A DNA stretch of 12,706 nucleotides from Baffinella frigidus (lineage: Eukaryota; Cryptophyceae; Cryptomonadales; Baffinellaceae). Positions 11,762 through 12,706 of this stretch are shown here, piece after piece. The stretch lies in the NCBI GenBank assembly GCA_026770585.1, contig MU646359.1, positions 769,734-782,439 on the forward strand. The letters run 5' to 3'. The notes under the pieces are model-generated. The model saw only the letters and a program-made list of their open reading frames with translations. It searched no databases and had not been told where the DNA came from. Position 1 is the stretch's first letter. Each line of letters opens with the position of its first letter. The position numbers and the translations under genes are program-made.

Positions 11762-12032
11762 ATTTCATAGGAAAACGGTTTGAATTTAAAACTTTCGGAT
11801 TCAATGAAAATTACTACACGAATGATTTAACATTGCTAGTAAAACTCGTTCTGTGTAGTGATAGACTCAGGGTTGGTTGGCTGTAAGGTTTTCTTTATTT
11901 GGGGAGGTCACACGAGAGAGAGGATAATCTCGAGGGACCTACCCAGAGTCGTATATCACCAAGTATACAACGTATACGAAGATAAATTTCATTGCCAGAA
12001 AGATTTAAATGAAAACCGTTTTTCTATGAGAT
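11762..12032. mobile_element. Family D foldback element, copy 2 (interrupted)
   Basis: The left arm (ATTTCATAGGAAAACGGTTT, GAATTTAAAACTTTCGGATT, CAATGAAAATTACTACAC) pairs with GTGTAGT at 11853-11859, continuing after an insertion with AAATTTCATTGCCAGAAAGA and CCGTTTTTCTATGAGAT. It is similar in order to 8448-8569. Arms are about 55 bp with mismatches. Confidence 0.75.
11860..11983. mobile_element. 124-bp insertion inside family D copy 2
   Basis: In copy 1, GTGTAGT is directly followed by AAATTTCATTGCC (8527-8546). Here 124 bp separate them. The inserted DNA starts GATAGACTCAGGGTTGG and ends GTATACAACGTATACGAAGA. GATA occurs at both edges but does not cleanly fit a target duplication. Confidence 0.65.
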
Positions 12033-12048
12033 TGCCGGACGCGGCAAT

Positions 12049-12309
12049 CGCTGAAAGGAGGGGAACTCCGACACTGCACTGCCAAGGAGGAATTTTTCAG
12101 ACAACGTCTAAAGTGTTCGCCCAGTTGACTTTTACTTGCTTCCAAGACACACCCGTTTCACGGGTTCGACTGCTCTCCCCGAGGCAGCAGACTCACCGCC
12201 TCCTAGCAGACGGTTGCCCGCCTGCTACAAGGCTCTGTGCGCTGCCAAGGCTTCTCTCTCTCTTCGCTGAAAGGAGGGGAACTCCGACATTGCACTGCCA
12301 GGGCGGAAT
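12049..12309 (+). repeat. 44-bp direct repeat pair flanking a spacer
   Basis: CGCTGAAAGGAGGGGAACTC, CGACA.TGCACTGCCA and GG.GGAAT occur at 12049-12093 and 12265-12309. A reversed trace (GCCTGGCAGTGCA) is at 12422-12434. The spacer contains CACCCGTTTCACGGGT-type short hairpins and CT repeats. I tested it for a tRNA-like fold and found none. The 161-codon open frame across it starts in element sequence and is not supported. Confidence 0.7.
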
Positions 12310-12465
12310 GTTTGTATTCGTCAACTCACCTGCGAATGTGTAGTAAAGAAGTACCCATTACGGGTACCTCGTTTCTAAGTTGACAGGTTTTGTGGGTGAA
12401 TTGACTTTCACAAAATATCCGGCCTGGCAGTGCACTTTGGGTAGGAGGACACTCGCTGAAACACC

Positions 12466-12572
12466 CCGTAGGAACCCCCCTATGTCCCTACGCTATTGCC
12501 TACCGTAGGGTCCTATGTCTGATCGCCTATGGGTTATTCAAAATCCCTTCGAAGTCCGCTGTGTGGCTAGGT
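12466..12572 (+). repeat. 106-bp direct repeat E, copy 2
   Basis: It matches 11450-11555 with roughly ten differences (for example CTACGCTATTGCC for CTACGGGTTGCC). It is preceded by ACTCGCTGAAACACC rather than exon-like DNA, so the shared segment starts at CCGTAGG. The segment 12310-12465 holds a degenerate family G end (GGGTACCTCGTTTCTAAG) and no gene. Confidence 0.8.
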
Positions 12573-12610
12573 CAAAATTGGTGAGTAGAGTGCACATGAC
12601 CTCTCTCTAG

Positions 12611-12664
12611 GTCCTGCGCAGACACAGCCTCGGTGGGGGTGCATACATGGCGGCCGTGTTCGTG
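12611..12664 (+). CDS. Possible exon, 18 codons
   Basis: After a pyrimidine-rich CCTCTCTCTAG, an open segment reads VLRRHSLGGGAYMAAVFV before GTAACA. Codons are GC-rich and the peptide could be the edge of a membrane or beta segment. A single short exon without a partner is weak evidence, and the upstream repeat separates it from gene 2 exons. Confidence 0.25.
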
Positions 12665-12692
12665 GTAACAACGGTCTCTCTATCTTTATGGA

Positions 12693-12706
12693 GGGGGGGG
12701 GGGGGG
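12693..12706 (+). repeat. Terminal run of 14 G
   Basis: The window ends in uninterrupted G. This may be genuine simple repeat or a sequencing/assembly edge artefact. Confidence 0.8.

Noticed and set aside
12150-12210. tRNA-like words (GGGTTCGACT)
   Set aside because: No matching acceptor, D or anticodon stems could be drawn around it.
11858-12343. 161-codon plus frame with two AERRGTPTLHCQGG peptides
   Set aside because: It starts inside the insertion in family D and the peptide repeat reflects a 44-bp direct DNA repeat. No other support.

Overview
The window reads as nuclear DNA of a microbial eukaryote. It has short exons joined by canonical GT-AG introns. The introns are packed with degenerate plant/alga-type telomere-like repeats (CCCTAAA, CCCAAA, GTTGAG, GTTTAG). 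Small foldback (MITE-like) elements are very dense, and there are no bacterial operons, tRNAs or rRNAs that I can see. An alga or related protist is my best guess; the lineage cannot be fixed from the sequence.

Layout. 1-480: the 3' end of a plus-strand gene, three in-phase short exons ending in TAA, with telomere-like introns. 494-632: a foldback element starting about 14 bp after that stop codon. 656-2709: a cluster of about 120-bp foldback elements of one family (called G here), with ends CAGGGGTACCTCG, mostly flanked by TA. Several are stacked end to end and one is split by another element (X). 2710-4566: two diverged copies of a composite repeat unit, each ending in a G-type insertion. 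4783-5635: three other foldback elements, including one with 66-bp nearly perfect arms. 5746-7110: noncoding-looking DNA with palindromes and one copy of a 157-bp repeat whose inverted partner lies at 10563-10720. 7272-8006: a GC-rich block open in several frames. 8123-8296: a protein-like exon candidate. 8394-8924: strong palindromes and TIR elements. 8954-11456: a second plus-strand gene with small exons. Short cassettes spanning its exon-intron boundaries have been amplified inside its own introns. 11450-12572: repeats, with a possible last exon at 12611-12664. The window ends in a 14-base G run.

The most unusual feature is the second gene. A donor-site cassette recurs six times (9232-9606), an acceptor-site cassette six times (9889-10563), and a second donor-side cassette four times (10515-11400). 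An intact exon chain can still be read: one fragment reaching VKVNFLG, joined in phase to RKMAERDAAGN...TVEPG, joined in phase to GQ.PAE.QRSTIEALGREN...SNQ. I do not recognise the protein. Almost all other long open frames are translations of the repeats or of GC-rich DNA on the wrong strand, so they are not annotated as genes.
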